A stretch of 64,000 bases of DNA from Lytechinus variegatus (lineage: Eukaryota > Echinodermata > Echinoidea > Temnopleuroida > Toxopneustidae), in the NCBI RefSeq assembly GCF_018143015.1, contig NC_054740.1:49612740-49676739 (forward strand). Direction: 5' to 3'. Positions 33,221 through 43,884 of the stretch are shown here, piece by piece. Each line of letters starts with the position of its first letter. The stretch's first letter is position 1. The notes beneath the pieces are model-generated. The model saw only the letters and a list, made by a program, of their open reading frames with translations, was not told the origin of the DNA and made no database searches. Position numbers and translations under genes: made by a program.

Positions 33221-34159
33221 GAGGGTAGCAGAAGTGATTTGGAAACCTTGCCAGAGTCTAATCAGCAGGAGAGTGGCCTGTACCCTGGATGTTCTTCAGC
33301 TGAGGAACCCAATTGGGAAAGCCACTGCTCGCAGGTTGATGTTAGACAGAGGAAGAGAAATATGAATACTTCAAGCAGACAAGCAAACTTGTCCAACCTG
33401 GAGAATGACCCTATTACCTACTGTGGCCAGATGACCCAAAAGGCAGGAGAAACTGTTCCTGTCATCAGCAAGGAGAAAGACCAGCAGCAGCATTTCAGAG
33501 GAATCTCTATTAAATTTGCTTCACGTCATGATACAACCAATTCCTTTGCAGCTGTTGGATCTGTAAACAGCAAATGGGCTGTGTTTGCAGAACCTGCCTC
33601 TGACATTGATGGTGAAGCTGACTTTGGAGAAGAGGAATCACTTGATAACGTTCATTCGCACAGGGAGAATAGTGAGTTGGGAGAGCTTGAAAATTGTGAT
33701 AATTCTTCCAGAGCATTTTCAACTCCACAAGAAGTTAGTAAACTTGAAAATCTGAACAGTGATGAGATAAGCAGTGTAAGCACATTCCACTTCGCCGACA
33801 CACAGGAAAGTCATCATCACAGTTGCAGAACGTCTAGACAGAATGACATCAAGGAGTCATATCGAAGTAAGAAAATGGAGTATAAAGGCTCTTTTGATCA
33901 TCCCGATTGTCGTCCCGTCTCAAGAACTCTCCAGAGTGATATTTTGAGCAACATTCAGAATTCAAGTTCATCTTCCGCAGGGTCAAGATGTCACACGGTT
34001 TCTGAAATACAACCAACGGTTACAAATTCTGCATGTCAATGTTCAGGTAAAGCTGCCAGGGCGTTGGGCAGTTGTGACAAAAGTGAACTGGTACGTCAAC
34101 GGTTTCAAATACCTGATGAATGTCTTGAAGATTTGCCAGATGACTTCGATGTGTGGTAA
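33221..34159 (+). CDS. mrnip: MRNIP-like gene, last coding exon
   Basis: The exon encodes 312 residues from EGSRSDLETLPESNQQ to a TAA at 34157-34159. The sequence is hydrophilic and mostly disordered in appearance, rich in Ser, Glu and Asn. VNSKWAVFAEPASD matches the SKWxxF motif that is one of few conserved blocks in MRNIP. The acidic end LPDDFDVW recalls the acidic C terminus (EDFDDDV) of the vertebrate protein. The exon starts on a codon boundary, as the exon ending at 20531 requires. MRNIP binds the MRN complex and promotes ATM signalling after DNA breaks; that role is family knowledge, not seen here. Codon use is intact over its whole length, unlike the surrounding relics. Confidence 0.78.
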   Translation, partial: EGSRSDLETLPESNQQESGLYPGCSSAEEPNWESHCSQVDVRQRKRNMNTSSRQANLSNLENDPITYCGQMTQKAGETVPVISKEKDQQQHFRGISIKFASRHDTTNSFAAVGSVNSKWAVFAEPASDIDGEADFGEEESLDNVHSHRENSELGELENCDNSSRAFSTPQEVSKLENLNSDEISSVSTFHFADTQESHHHSCRTSRQNDIKESYRSKKMEYKGSFDHPDCRPVSRTLQSDILSNIQNSSSSSAGSRCHTVSEIQPTVTNSACQCSGKAARALGSCDKSELVRQRFQIPDECLEDLPDDFDVW

Positions 34160-34360
34160 TGGACAATGTTTCGTATGCTTTCTACAGATCCGGTAATTGC
34201 TGAATGATAAACTTGAAGATATTCTGCTTGTACAGGACACTTCTGCAAGGTCACCTTTTTCATCTGACCGGTTCATTATAATCCAGAAGAAAAGACTCTA
34301 GAAAAGGACTTTGAATCTTGATTGTATCTTGATCACATTGATATATGCAGAACAGTTTTA
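34160..34360 (+). other. Likely 3' UTR of the MRNIP-like gene
   Basis: This follows the stop directly. No AATAAA signal was found close by, so the transcript end is not placed. Confidence 0.4.
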
Positions 34361-34361
34361 A

Positions 34362-34790
34362 TTACTTCTGTTGCATCATGCAATCCATGAGCCTGGAGCA
34401 AGACATAAGGCTCTCAAAAATCTTTTTACTTGACTTAAACTTAGCGGCATCTATGTCACATTGACAGCCTTGATAAAATTCTGCATAACAAGACTTCAAC
34501 AAGTATATTAACTTCAAAGATAGGTGCCACTCCTGGTCTATGTTCAACACTACCTTTTCATTGTATGACCTGTCAGCATGGAACATAACATCCAGAACAT
34601 CTTTGAACTTGACTGATGATTTGAATGCCTTTCCCACAGAGCAAGACACTGACAAGGTGCTGAGAATCTTCCAAGTCAAGTAACATTTCCTGATTCATTT
34701 TAAGCCAATTGTCCAGGAAACAGGTATCTTGTGTGATTTGGTGTACTGAGCTGAAATATGGGAGTTTACATTTGAAGGGATGATGGATCA
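34362..34790 (-). CDS. Possible unidentified exon, convergent to MRNIP-like gene
   Basis: On the minus strand two overlapping open frames cover the stretch. One gives YFSSVHQITQDTCFLDNWLK, and the other, after a frame change near 34675, gives LTWKILSTLSVSCSVGKAF and continues to a stop at 34362. A candidate acceptor TTTCAGCTCAG lies just upstream at about 34750. The composition looks protein-like, but I do not recognise the family. It could be the last exon of a convergent gene with one indel, a decayed exon, or chance. Confidence 0.3.
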
Positions 34791-34832
34791 TATTCTTTAT
34801 TATCACTGGCTATGATAGTAGTTTTCTGCTAC

Positions 34833-34885
34833 ATACATATATATATATATGTATATATATACAATATATATATACACACATGCAT
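34833..34885. repeat. TA-rich microsatellite
   Basis: Alternating TA runs with short GTATATATATACAATATATA interruptions, ending in a few CA steps. Confidence 0.9.
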
Positions 34886-36017
34886 GTGGTTATGAAATTG
34901 TTTGATTTAGATGTTGTTGTCTGGGCATGCCCAAGATACATGTACTAAACCTATACCATTCATACTGTGGTCTTGAACAGAATTCTTCCTTTGATGTAAG
35001 CCTGGCCAAGGCTTACTTATTGAGAACTGAATTCCGAAATACTCCAAACTCTAATGCTATTTTTTTTTTACTCTCAAGTACATCCTACCAACTGTAAGTT
35101 TGTGCAAACAGGCCCTGTTGTTTGTTTCATTAAGTTGACTTTGTTAACCGGAATGCCAGTTACCTTGATTGGTAATGATTTTTAAAAATACATGTATTTT
35201 GGGTTTGCCCACTATCAGAATAATGCACCATTGACCTACAGAAGTAGGATGAATGTGTATGCTGATGGCATTGCATTGTGATTTGATGATATGCTTAGAA
35301 CTACAAGTTCTGTTGAATGTACATGTACAATGTACCTAGGTGTACATATTTTAAGAATGATTTAAGGATAATTGAACACAAGATTAAAAAGGGACTAATC
35401 ACCGTTAAAATGTTAAATAGCATTATCAATGGCTATGGTTCTCCTGCTAAAATTCAAGCAAAAACAGGATTTTCAATTCTTTCTTTTTACCTTTTGAAAG
35501 ATGATAGAAAGTGACTATTTCACATGTGTGTTAACATGCTAAACCATTCTCAAGAGGGTACCTTTCCATTAAAAAAAGGAATTGTTCAAGCAGTTTTATT
35601 ATGGCTGCATGCTGAAATTACAAGCTGTATAAGGTGATTAGTTCCCTTCATTGTAAAAAAACTTGATGTGTGTATGAGCCGCTCTCAGTGTGTCTTTGGA
35701 TAACATGAATGTGACAATATGTCTTGATCGATGAATGACAGGCTGATCTATGCGATATTTCAGAATTTAGGCTAGTTGTGTGAAAAACAAAATCATTATT
35801 GTGATATTTTGACTCTACGAGCAATTAGATATAGCTTGTGCCTAGGTGCTTTATTGATAAGTAATTTGATACCGTGATTCGAAAGCAATGCAGCTCCCTG
35901 ATCGCGGCAATCGCAGCGATGTCTCACTCTCCATCTTTGAGAGATAATAGATCTCCTTATGACTACAAGACTGTTGGTTAAACCAATTTTTGAGTTACAT
36001 TGGTTAAACCAATTTTT
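34886..36017. other. Intergenic stretch
   Basis: No exon or inverted repeat is recognised. A tandem TTGGTTAAACCAATTTTTG phrase occurs twice at 35977-36017. Confidence 0.45.
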
Positions 36018-36129
36018 GTCTCACCCACTGGAGGTGAAGGTGAGACTTCGGGAACGAATCTGAGAGGTAACCTGGGTCTTCGTCCTGCATAGAATAAGAC
36101 ATAGTTTTGCACATCTGAAATCGCCATCA
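36018..36129. repeat. GTCTCACC dispersed repeat fragment
   Basis: It begins with the hairpin GTCTCACC, CACTGGAGGTGAA, GGTGAGAC, like the element at 10599, and is cut short by the LINE fragment. Confidence 0.55.
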
Positions 36130-37290
36130 TTCTTCAAGTGGTACCCAAATTAATCTTCCAAACACTACTGCAGTAGATGTATGTCTACCTGCAAGACCAG
36201 TCGAGCCATTCGTTTGTGCTGTTTTATCAAAGTGTCCTTTAAGTTTTGGTTACAGTTGGTCCAGGCGTTGCAACAGTATTCAAGATGCGGTAAAACTAAT
36301 GAATTTGCCAAGAGTTTAGCACTTAAAACTGCCATGTACTTCCGTAATCTAGCAAAAAGAGCAAGTCTAGACGCAACTTTTTTTATAGGTTTTGTTTACA
36401 AGAGTTCGCCACGTGGTTGTTCATCAAAATTTACTCCGGGATATTTGAAATTCGACACTTTCAATTCTATGTTGTTCAATGAATAGGTTTAGATCACAAT
36501 TCTTGAGTCTTTGTTGGGTTCCAAAATGCATGTACTGGGTTTTTGTTAAATTGAGTACCAAATGATTGTTCATTAACCAACGATTCACATTTTGTAGATC
36601 TTCATTCATGACAGCTTCGATTTCTTGAGTATATGTACCACTGTATGAGAGCTGCATCATCTGCGAACAACATGATTTCACACTTATCTACAACCTTGGT
36701 AATATCGTTTACCATGATTGAGAATAAGAGTGGCCCCAAGATAGATAGACCCTGGGGGAACTCCCATACTCGCTTTTACAATTTTAGATGATACCCCTTT
36801 TACACATGTTCGTTGAGTTTTGCCTTTCAGGTATGAACTGAACCACTCAAGTTCCTATCCTTTAATACCATAAACAGAAAGTTTCTCCAGTAATAGATCG
36901 TGGTCGACGGAATCAAATGCTTTCCTGAGATCCAGCAAAACTACACCAGTCAGTCGACCACGAATGAAGCGTTTGCACCAGAAGAACTATATATTTTATT
37001 GAACTCATTTGCTATTTTCTTAGGATCACACAATTCGTTCCCGTTAATATTGAGAATATTTGTAGTTTGTCTAGGTCTAGATATTAACACACTAATGGAA
37101 GTTCAATATTTAATGGAAATTTAGAATCTGCTAAATGTTCTTTACAACATCTATACCAAATGGAATTGAAAGCATTTAGATTGTCATCCACACAATATAT
37201 TTAATTAAATTCTTACAATCCTTGATGTACAGTCACCCATGGATAATACATCTTGAGCTAAATCATTCTTCCACTGCTGCAAGTCTATGT
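36130..37290 (-). mobile_element. LINE reverse transcriptase fragment
   Basis: The minus-strand translation in several frames gives a linker (NGNELCDPKKIANEFNKY near 37030), [20 protein letters not shown] near 36930, YGIKG and WFSSYLKGKTQRT, then a damaged GVPPGS site. MLFADDAALI (catalytic Asp pair) follows near 36675, then NRWLMNNHLVLNLTKTQYM, and NSLVLPHLEYCCNAW near 36270. It is a jockey/CR1-like element of a different lineage from the two others. Ends are truncated and frames broken at five or more places. Confidence 0.8.
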
Positions 37291-37419
37291 CATTTTTAAA
37301 GCCTTAAAGTTCACTGAGTGATCTCACTTGCAGTCTCATATATAGGTCTCATATTTGGATAGAACTGATAAATCTATTCCTCTACTTCATGTATGTCTGG
37401 TTCGGATAGCCTATCAATT

Positions 37420-39470
37420 TCAGAAGGAGACTCTGCTGTGGTAGAAGGTGCAATAAACCTCGGGTATCACACCTCTTTGGCAGAGCTTGATAATGTCTGC
37501 CTTCTTCAAATGGCTGATTGGAAGCTGCTCCTTGTAGAGGTGTCGAAGATTAATCTTCTCACCTCGAATCGAGGCCTTAACACTGATTGTGCGGAAAGAC
37601 TCATCAAAGTCATACCTGAAGAGGATGTCATAAGGCTCACTCTTCTGATATCGGAGCTGCTTGATCTTAAGCCACTTGGCATAGTTTCCCTCCACATCTT
37701 TCTTCATATACTTGAACAACTGAGCATCCAAGTTTTTGAAGTCGATGAAGTCCCAATGCTGAAGCTGTACAGTGACATATGGATTCTGCTTGCATGCCAA
37801 CTTAATGACATTCACCCACTCCTTCGGATGTTAGATGGATGCCCTTTTCTTGGAGTATTCTATGGCTGAGTGGATTGAATTCACCTCCATGTGGGTGTGT
37901 CCTGTTTCCAGGAACTTTAGGGACAGTGATTTTCCGCGATCGCGGAAAACGGACGGAATCAGCTGTTTGAAACGGAAAGTGGCTTTTCAAACGGAAAACA
38001 TGTTTTTTCTCAAAATGCACAAAAAAGCAACAGAAATTAATCCCAAATCCTCAACAAAATACGAATATCAACTGAAAAAACACGATCTCACTTTGCAACA
38101 ACAATCATGACAATCAACACATCGTAACTACACTCGAGCCTCTCCATCACTCGATCGTATCCAAACTAGTTTACACTTACGTCCGCATAGAAGGCAGAAT
38201 CCGGCCGTGTGTTGCTGCCCTCTACGTTCGGTCATAATATAATGATCACAGTGATTCATCAAATCCAAAATGGCGGATATTCGGAAGTCGTCGACTGATC
38301 AAAACGATGTCCGAAAAGTCCCCAAATCAGCGATAAAATCCCATTTAACAATAAAATAATGCTAATAATATGAAAGGTGAGAATATATTCATGTTGATTA
38401 TGTTTCCCTAAATATTTTATGAGCTTGAATCTCTTCGATTAATATGGATTTTAAAGCGATGTTAGTACATTGGTAGATGCAAATTTTGAGCAGCGCTAGC
38501 ATTTTGACATCGCTACTCGTTGCGTATTGGTTTTCTATGTAAACGGAATTGTCAATTATCTTGTACACAAAGTCTATGGGGAAACGGAATTTCCGTTTTC
38601 AGACATGCTGAAACGGAATTTGAGATTTTCTGAAACGGAAAAGGCAATTTTTAGAAACGGAAAATCACTGTCCCTAAAACTTCTGGTCAATGACGTCCAA
38701 TGGACTGGTTCTTACAACATAATTAAGGCAAGCCGACACATATCTGTTGCGGTTCTGACCACCGCAACAGTCAGAGAGGAGACTTACATATTTAGTGGAT
38801 GGTGGCAACTTGGCAAGTCAAACAATGCTCTCATGAGGCAAGTCCCTATTTCACAGGCACCTCTCTAATCTTGGTGTTCTCACCAAATGTAACAGGTAGC
38901 ACCTGCAGTATCTTGTTCATACATTGTCAGATATGTGAAAAATTTCCTCTTGTAATAGAAAAGGCTGGCATTAGCACAAGGAGTAGGCAAGGTCTGCTGA
39001 AGGTCAAAGGTAAAACTCTTGAAGGATGGATCTGTTTTACTTCTTTCTTTGTGAGCTGTCTTTTCTGCTCGAGCTCTCACCTTGTCAAGTGAAACTGGTA
39101 GTCTTCCAGAGCTTTCTCTTTTTTCTTCTCTGTCATACTGAAGAAGGATTCATGAGCACTTACTGAATTGGCCCTTTGGATGGTGGAAGAAGAAGTTGTA
39201 ATTACATGTAGAGCAAAACACCTGCCGATACACGTGGGGAGAACAAGGACCTCTTTCGTTTCTGCACTTATCTTGGTACAACCTGTACATTATGGAAATA
39301 TTCAGATCGGATGTAAGGTACTTTCTTGGGAAACTCTCGTTCACGGATTTGTTGGACATCTTTTACAGATGTCTTATTCTCGGGCAGATGCTTACCTCTA
39401 CGGTCTGATGGAGAGAAGTCCCCTTCTTTCTTTTACAGAGTGTCCTTTCTACAGTATTTTGTAGGAAAGT
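37420..39470 (-). pseudogene. DDE-type transposase-like gene, broken by a MITE
   Basis: Minus-strand pieces in order: YLTSDLNISIMYRLYQDKC, HHPKGQFSKC, FDLQQTLPTPCANASLFYYK, EIGTCLMR, SDCCGGQNRNRYVSACLNYV, then KFLETGHTHMEVNSIHSAIE on the far side of the MITE at 37918-38676, then WVNVIKLACKQNPYVTVQ. The C-terminal piece ends in ISHLKKADIIKLCQRGVIPE. Proteins with SDxCxGQNxN and GHTxMExDSxH occur as multicopy, mostly uncharacterised genes in many invertebrates. I take it as a DDE-type transposase relative; the superfamily is not certain. Stops and frameshifts show decay. The N-terminal region is not found. Confidence 0.65.
37918..38676. mobile_element. MITE with AAACGGAAA ends inside a transposase-like gene
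   Basis: The ends TAGGGACAGTGATTTTCCG and CGGAAAATCACTGTCCCTA are perfect inverted repeats over 19 bases. Both ends carry AAACGGAAA words, including the palindrome AAACGGAATTTCCGTTT near 38583. Flanking minus-strand sequence reads AGAAGTT on one side and AAGTTCC on the other. This implies a 5- or 6-bp duplication of AAGTT in a codon run for QKFLETG. Confidence 0.85.
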
Positions 39471-40089
39471 AGTACACACGTCTTACATAAAAAATTTGAT
39501 ATGTCTCTATCACCGTAGCTTGGATCGATGACATATATCAAGAATGATATTTTGGAGGTTGATAATGTTCAGTATTCCATGAAACAAAAATGGACATAAG
39601 AAGACTGAATATGTTGAACATAAATTGTGTCTAATTAAATAAACAAAACTGAATTTTGTGTGAGTCTTTGTTGATGCACATACTGACTGCTATCATTTTT
39701 AAAAGATGGAATTTCAATTTCCATGGCAGAAAGCTGGGCCTGTAAAAAAGATCACACAGATACAGCATCACTTTCCATTTCTTTCCTGAGAGTGAATCAC
39801 AAGATTCAATGGTCTTTTGTAGCAGAAATCTATGAAAAGCACTACTTACTACTTGAGGATGGAAAGCACTGATCTAGGTGACAGTAATTAAAATTCTAAT
39901 TCATGTGATATTTCAAAGTTTAAGCCATTCATATTAATCAATTTAATCTGACTTAGTCAGAAATATGTATTAAGATATTATGTTCATGGCCAAATTGAAA
40001 TATCTTTTACACTAGGAACAGTTTCTAGCACTAACTACTTTTAGATTACTAAGACCCCCACAAAAAAAAACAAACCCAAACATAACAGT
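39471..40089. other. Spacer between two transposase-like relics
   Basis: No coding motif or repeat is recognised. Confidence 0.4.
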
Positions 40090-41700
40090 CTGCTGAATGT
40101 ACTTACATTCGAGTTCTTCATGGTTTCGGCAATCATCTGCCAGAAAGTGGGTTAAGCACAAGAGCGTCATGCACGCATATACTTCCCCTACACAGATGGC
40201 GTTTGAGCACAAACGTTGATGGTCGGGAAGGTGAGCTTGAAGCGTTGCCTTTTCTTTCAACATTGGACCTGGTCGCTTTGGTCATATTTCATCTAAACAT
40301 CCTTTCTTTTTCTAGCTGTGTCCGTACATAGTTTTAAAAAATTGAAAAAATCTTAGTAACTTCTTCATATTTTAAAACATACATATATGGGTATTTCTAT
40401 TAATATGGGTACCAGAGTGTGACATTTATCTTAAAATTTCAGACTAATTATGTTGTGATGAAATCTTGTTGTTTTGTGCTGTATTTTATATAAGATAGAA
40501 ACAAATAGATATTACATTAATCAGATGCTTGGTTTTAATGGTAGGATCATTTAGTTACAATTACCAAAGAATGTTTCATGTGCAACATGAACACAAAAAA
40601 ACAGAATACCAATTGGGATTATACCTGTATCCAAAAATTGTATTTCTTCATTTCAGTCATTTTTCACACTTCGTCTTGAGACAATCAGGATTGTGGTAAG
40701 TATCTGATGGCTGTTTTTTACACAGTGTTGTTGAAGAGACTTCGTAGATTCCTTTAAAAGTTGGAGCATGCAATGCTGCATTTACCGTTTGAAGTTTCAA
40801 TGACACATTTTTGCAGTACTCACAAAGGCATCCTCTGTAGTGGGCCTGTCCTCTTGTTTTCACATTTTTAGGCCGCAGCTTGAAGAACATTGCCTTACTG
40901 ATGTTAACATATGGATGCTTCTTCTTGAACTGATCAAATGCATCTTGCACTGATCATATGCATCTTGCAGTGAGGTGGTAAGTATTCTAGCAGGCTTGCC
41001 CGTCTTCTTGCTGATGAGTTTCTTATCAGGTAAACAGAATTTGGTCACGACAGTCTTCCCTTCCCGGGCAACACGCTTCCTGCCAGCTTTGAACTTTTTA
41101 GAATTATTGTTTTCTGCTAACTCCGAAATTTCTAGAGGCCATCCTAAGAAGGTTGTACTTCTTGAGGATGTGCAAAAAGCATCCAAAGGACCTCCTTGCT
41201 GATGACTGTTTGGGCTGAGATAAGATATTTGAAATCGCCTCTATCATAGACTTATCCATCCTCGACTCCTTCGTGGTCTTGATATCCATGTTTTCTAGTC
41301 TGGAGACTTTCCTTGGGGATGCTTTGTTTATAAGGCCATGAACCGTAGTGACATACTCTGCAGCTTGTTTAGGCATGGCTTGTCTCACACGCTGCAGGCA
41401 CTTTCTTTGAGCAGCAGGACTTTGAATGTCTTCACCATCATTCTGGAGCTGCACTCTCAAATGCTCTTGTACCTCTTTTTTTCTGGTAACTTCTGATGCT
41501 CTTCCTAGACTCTTTCTAAATGTCTTTGCTCTTTTTCTTCTTGCTGTATTTTGTGTTGTAGAACAGCTTCCTTTTTCTTGTCTCTGTTTAGTCTGTATAA
41601 TTCTCTTCGTTTCAGATATTTTTTTCAGCAGGTGTCATGGAAGCTCTTTCCCTTTTTCGTTTCTCAGCAATTTTTGCATTTTGTTCTTTGCTTTTCAGCT
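40090..41700 (-). pseudogene. Second transposase-like relic with basic N terminus
   Basis: Starting near 41690 on the minus strand the pieces read AEKRKRERASMTPAEK, KRRELYRLNRDKKKEAVLQ, SPAAQRKCLQRVRQAMPKQA, LINKASPRKV, GRKRVAREGKTVVTKFCLPD, FKKKHPYVNISKAMFFKLRP and HYRGCLCEYCKNVSLKLQ. The last part near 40100 reads RNHEELE before a GTAAGT donor-like site. The TPAEK start, a kisxxxFxxLRPxxV step and a CxCxxCxN cluster are known from uncharacterised transposon-type proteins of fishes, cnidarians and echinoderms. A short duplication of CATATGCATCTTGCA-like sequence lies at 40935-40975. At least four frame breaks. It may be separate from, or once joined to, the relic downstream. Confidence 0.55.
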
Positions 41701-41716
41701 TATAAAAATAACCTTA

Positions 41717-41837
41717 GCCCTTTTGCATAAAAAAAATGAAATCAAACCATGCGGAATCAAACCTTAGATGGGCATCAGCCACCCAGTATCAAGCAATCTA
41801 AGACAAAGGTTTGATTTCAAACCTTATGCAACAGGGC
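41717..41837. mobile_element. Small inverted-repeat element
   Basis: GCCCTTTTGCATAA at the left and TTATGCAACAGGGC at the right are inverted repeats with one mismatch and one shift. ATCAAACCTTAGATGGG inside is mirrored by ATCTAAGACAAAGGTTTGAT. About 120 bp and non-coding. Confidence 0.65.
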
Positions 41838-42532
41838 CTTTCAAGAAAGGACAATATCTTTTTCTTTCTCATTCTGCAAACTGTTTGTCACTCCAAAATC
41901 ATTAGTTTTAAAGGGATGGGAGGAATTATCCTGGCTCCAATGGACTGAGAAGCTGACAAGCCAAAAATAAAAGAAACACACACAAAAAATAATAAAAAGA
42001 TATAAAAAGGACTACCACGACTTTGAGAAAGTGACTTTGGGCTAACTAATAATTTAGGGGGACACAGGAAATAATTTGACAAGCCCCCCCCCCCAGAAAA
42101 AAGGTCATCAACAAAAAAATTTAGGGGGGGGCCATGTGAATTTTATTCGGAAGCAGTGGAATAAAAATTGACCAATGGCAAGTGGAGAAAAGAAACTTGT
42201 CTTGTATAGGGTTAAAAATGGGTTTGGTCATTTGTAACACGTAATGAATCATGTCTTTGAGTACAGATTCTGCAGCATTATTTGATTCATCCTATAAGGA
42301 TGAAAACAGCAGAACAAAAACTTCAATTGCATTTTTCTCAGAAAGTCTCCTTGCTATGACTACCGTTTTGCAGCAGTTTGTCACATCATTAGTCAATGTT
42401 CCACTTAAATATGTATTTCGTGATATCATTTTAAAGCTTAGAGAATGTACTTTGAACTTATGTAATAATCTGAAAATGATTTTGTGACTTTTCACTCATA
42501 TTGTAGTTGTGGAGGGTCACTTATGACCTAGT
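41838..42532. other. Intergenic stretch
   Basis: A C run at 42085-42094 and a G run at 42123-42130 flank a short hairpin-like piece. No gene is recognised. Confidence 0.45.
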
Positions 42533-42974
42533 ATCACATGCAGTGTTGTAGTCAAGGCTCAAACCTCAAAGGCCAAGGCCAAGGCTAAGGCCAAGGCTTT
42601 AATACCCAAGGCCAAGGCTTCAATAACCAAGGCTGAGGCCAAGGCATGGAAACCCAAGGCCAAGGCCAAGGCCTGAAAACCTCAAGGCCAAGGCATTTCA
42701 ATTGAACAATATAATTATTGAAAAAAAATTAGACAACAATGCTTAGGCGGCATACATGACACAGGACCAAATGTATAAAAGGTGTGAGCGAGCAAAATTT
42801 TTGACCCTTGTACATTTAAAACAAAAATAATTTCATGATAGATCATGTAGATTTAGACATAAAAACATTTTATTGTTCTAGGCGATACACATTGCAATAA
42901 TTATTATTACCAAGGTGATCTGATCCTCGCATGCCCATTCTCAACATATGTCTTTCTCCTCTACCTGGTACAGG

Positions 42975-43870
42975 GGAGGCAGAATGTATTTTTTTTTTTT
43001 TGGGGGGGGGGGGTCAAAGCCAAAAATGCACTTACAAAGTCAAAATGAGAATTTTGGTGCAGTTCAGCAAAGCTTTTTTTAAGTGATTTCTAATTGATAA
43101 GACAGATATTTTGATTTAGGCTTTAATTTCCCTCTATAGAAAGCATAGCGAGCAAGTGGTTTTGAAAAAAAAAAATAAATTTTGAAGTTGTAAAACTCGA
43201 TTTTGGGTCAATTATGGTGCTAATCACTGTTAAAAGGGCATCCTTGCGAGATGTTGTAATAAGATGTAATAAGAAATGAAATTTAAATATTTCGAGCTGT
43301 TTTTGTAATCATGAAAAAGGTGTGCATCTTACTAAACAAATTAACGCGAGCACAAAACACGAGCTGAAATTTTTACTGACCACAAAAGGAAGCTGTTCTG
43401 GACTGCATTTAGTGACTCATAAATAGGATACATAACTCACCAATCAAATAATGCGAGCGCAAAGCGCGAGCTCAAAAATTTGTAATATTCCGACCTAAAA
43501 ACTAGACATTCTAAGCATTTTTTTGGTGTAAATTGAATGCGAACCTTAACAATAATTTATGCAAGCACAATCCAAAATTTGTTGATTTTGAAACCTAAAA
43601 TTTTGCTCAGTATGCCATGCTTGGTCCCTCAAATTTTTTTTGGCTCATCATGCCATTGATGCCATAGCCCATTTGGAAATGACGAAATTGAAGTTTGTGT
43701 TCAAGTTTACCGAATCTTTTCAGAATATCATTAAGACTTAAAACATTCTTGTTGGTCAAAGAAAATAATACAAGGAAAACCTAATGGGATAGAAATCAAC
43801 CTTGTTATCATTCTTTAGAGTAAGCTATTTTTAAAGTATGAAAATCAAAATTGCAGTCAGATCTGTCAGA
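42975..43870. repeat. Degenerate GCGAGCGCGAAGCGCGAGC repeat, outer part
   Basis: Related words stand near 43348 and 43449 with the following phrase CTCAAAAATTTGTAATATTC or like it, and GACCTAAAA. They match the interior of the nested element that follows, so an older truncated copy of that family probably lies here. Confidence 0.6.
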
Positions 43871-43884
43871 ATTATTCCTGTAAT

